This document shows positions 63,707 to 64,000 of a stretch of DNA of 64,000 nucleotides, one piece after another (position 1 is the first letter of the stretch; each line of letters starts with the position of its first letter). The position numbers and the translations under genes were made by a program. The notes below the pieces were generated by a model, which worked only from the letters and a program-made list of their open reading frames with translations, ran no database searches and was not told the DNA's origin. Source of the stretch: Mycolicibacterium grossiae. Its GTDB lineage: Bacteria > Actinomycetota > Actinomycetes > Mycobacteriales > Mycobacteriaceae. The DNA lies in assembly GCF_008329645.1 (NCBI RefSeq), contig NZ_CP043474.1, positions 930,001 to 994,000 of the forward strand. The letters run 5' to 3'.

Positions 63707-64000
63707 ATGTCACACCATCCGCTGAACACTCCGATCGGCCGCTTCGGCATCGACACCGTCGCCGAGGGCGACACCACGTGCGTGGCGACCATGCCCCTCG
63801 ACGACATGGTCAACCCCGTCACCGGCGCCCCGAGCCTCGCGGCGCTGGCCATGCTGCTCGACCACGTCGGCGGGGTGGTGAACCACTACCGCCGCGGCGC
63901 CGGCGAGTGGACGGTGTCCAGCGAACTCGCCCTCGAGCTGGGCCCCGACGCGATCGACGTGCTGGCGGCGGCCGCCCGCGCCGGTGCGGTGACGGTCACC
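63707..64000 (+). CDS. Hotdog-fold protein, thioesterase-like (partial, runs off the right end)
   Basis: The first 98 residues are visible, with no stop before the edge. The start is the ATG behind a weak GAGGTCG. MSHHPLNTPIGRFGIDTVAE is followed by MPLDDMVNPVTGAPSLAALAMLLDHVGG, a pattern of hotdog thioesterases (N-terminal strand, then helix with an Asp near a Gly pair). The product and substrate cannot be stated. The palindrome just upstream is its most striking feature. Confidence 0.65.
   Translation, partial: MSHHPLNTPIGRFGIDTVAEGDTTCVATMPLDDMVNPVTGAPSLAALAMLLDHVGGVVNHYRRGAGEWTVSSELALELGPDAIDVLAAAARAGAVTVT

Overview
The window is GC-rich, densely packed actinobacterial chromosome. Gene content and order identify a non-tuberculous Mycobacterium/Mycolicibacterium: it follows the H37Rv block from Rv3799c (accD4) to Rv3859c (gltB) almost gene by gene. 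The sulfolipid locus and IS elements that lie in this block in M. tuberculosis are absent. Several genes absent from the tubercle bacillus locus are present instead.

Layout. 45-10453 (minus): the mycolic acid condensation operon fadD32-pks13-accD4, with a receptor-type Ser/Thr kinase directly behind it. 10731-19846 (minus): the cell-envelope polymer block glf-glfT2-PAP2 phosphatase-ubiA-aftB, tightly overlapping, followed by fbpD (MPT51), a DUF732 lipoprotein and the essential cutinase-like culp6. The antigen 85A gene expected between fbpD and aftB is missing. 20081-22803 (plus): erp and a peptidoglycan amidase with LGFP repeats. 22800-31889: HAD phosphatase, two acyltransferases, a metallo-beta-lactamase/Rieske protein, a MOSC protein, serS and a septum-formation-type membrane protein. 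31897-39978: a zincin, a Cys-rich mini-protein, phosphoglycerate mutase, pheA, an iron-box-controlled DUF2470 protein, a CPBP protein, an LCP ligase, ferritin bfrB, glpQ1, a DUF4328 protein and a rhodanese.

40332-46927: the most unusual part. Where M. tuberculosis carries the Fe/Mn superoxide dismutase sodA, this genome carries a nickel superoxide dismutase (sodN) and its maturation peptidase (sodX), divergent with only 22 bases between the start codons. After espR comes an inserted minus-strand block with an ImmA/IrrE-type metallopeptidase, a DUF6545-type membrane protein and a Thr/Gly/Pro-rich exported protein. 46271-50730 (plus): an Rv3850-like protein, a copper-type YcnI-CopC-CopD cluster, the H-NS-like protein and rraA. 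50750-63132: ethA/ethR with their operator, an SOS-boxed dinB, a PHP-domain protein, an F420 oxidoreductase, a 46-residue mini-protein and glutamate synthase gltD/gltB. The right edge carries the start of a hotdog-like gene behind a 15-base palindrome of the CsoR/RicR copper-operator type.

Regulatory sites readable by eye include two IdeR-type iron boxes, a LexA box, an EthR operator, a CRP-type site, a DnaA-box cluster and three sets of 9-base-phased GTnACA repeats resembling MtrA sites. All of these are sequence inferences. No tRNA, rRNA, CRISPR array or intact mobile element was seen.
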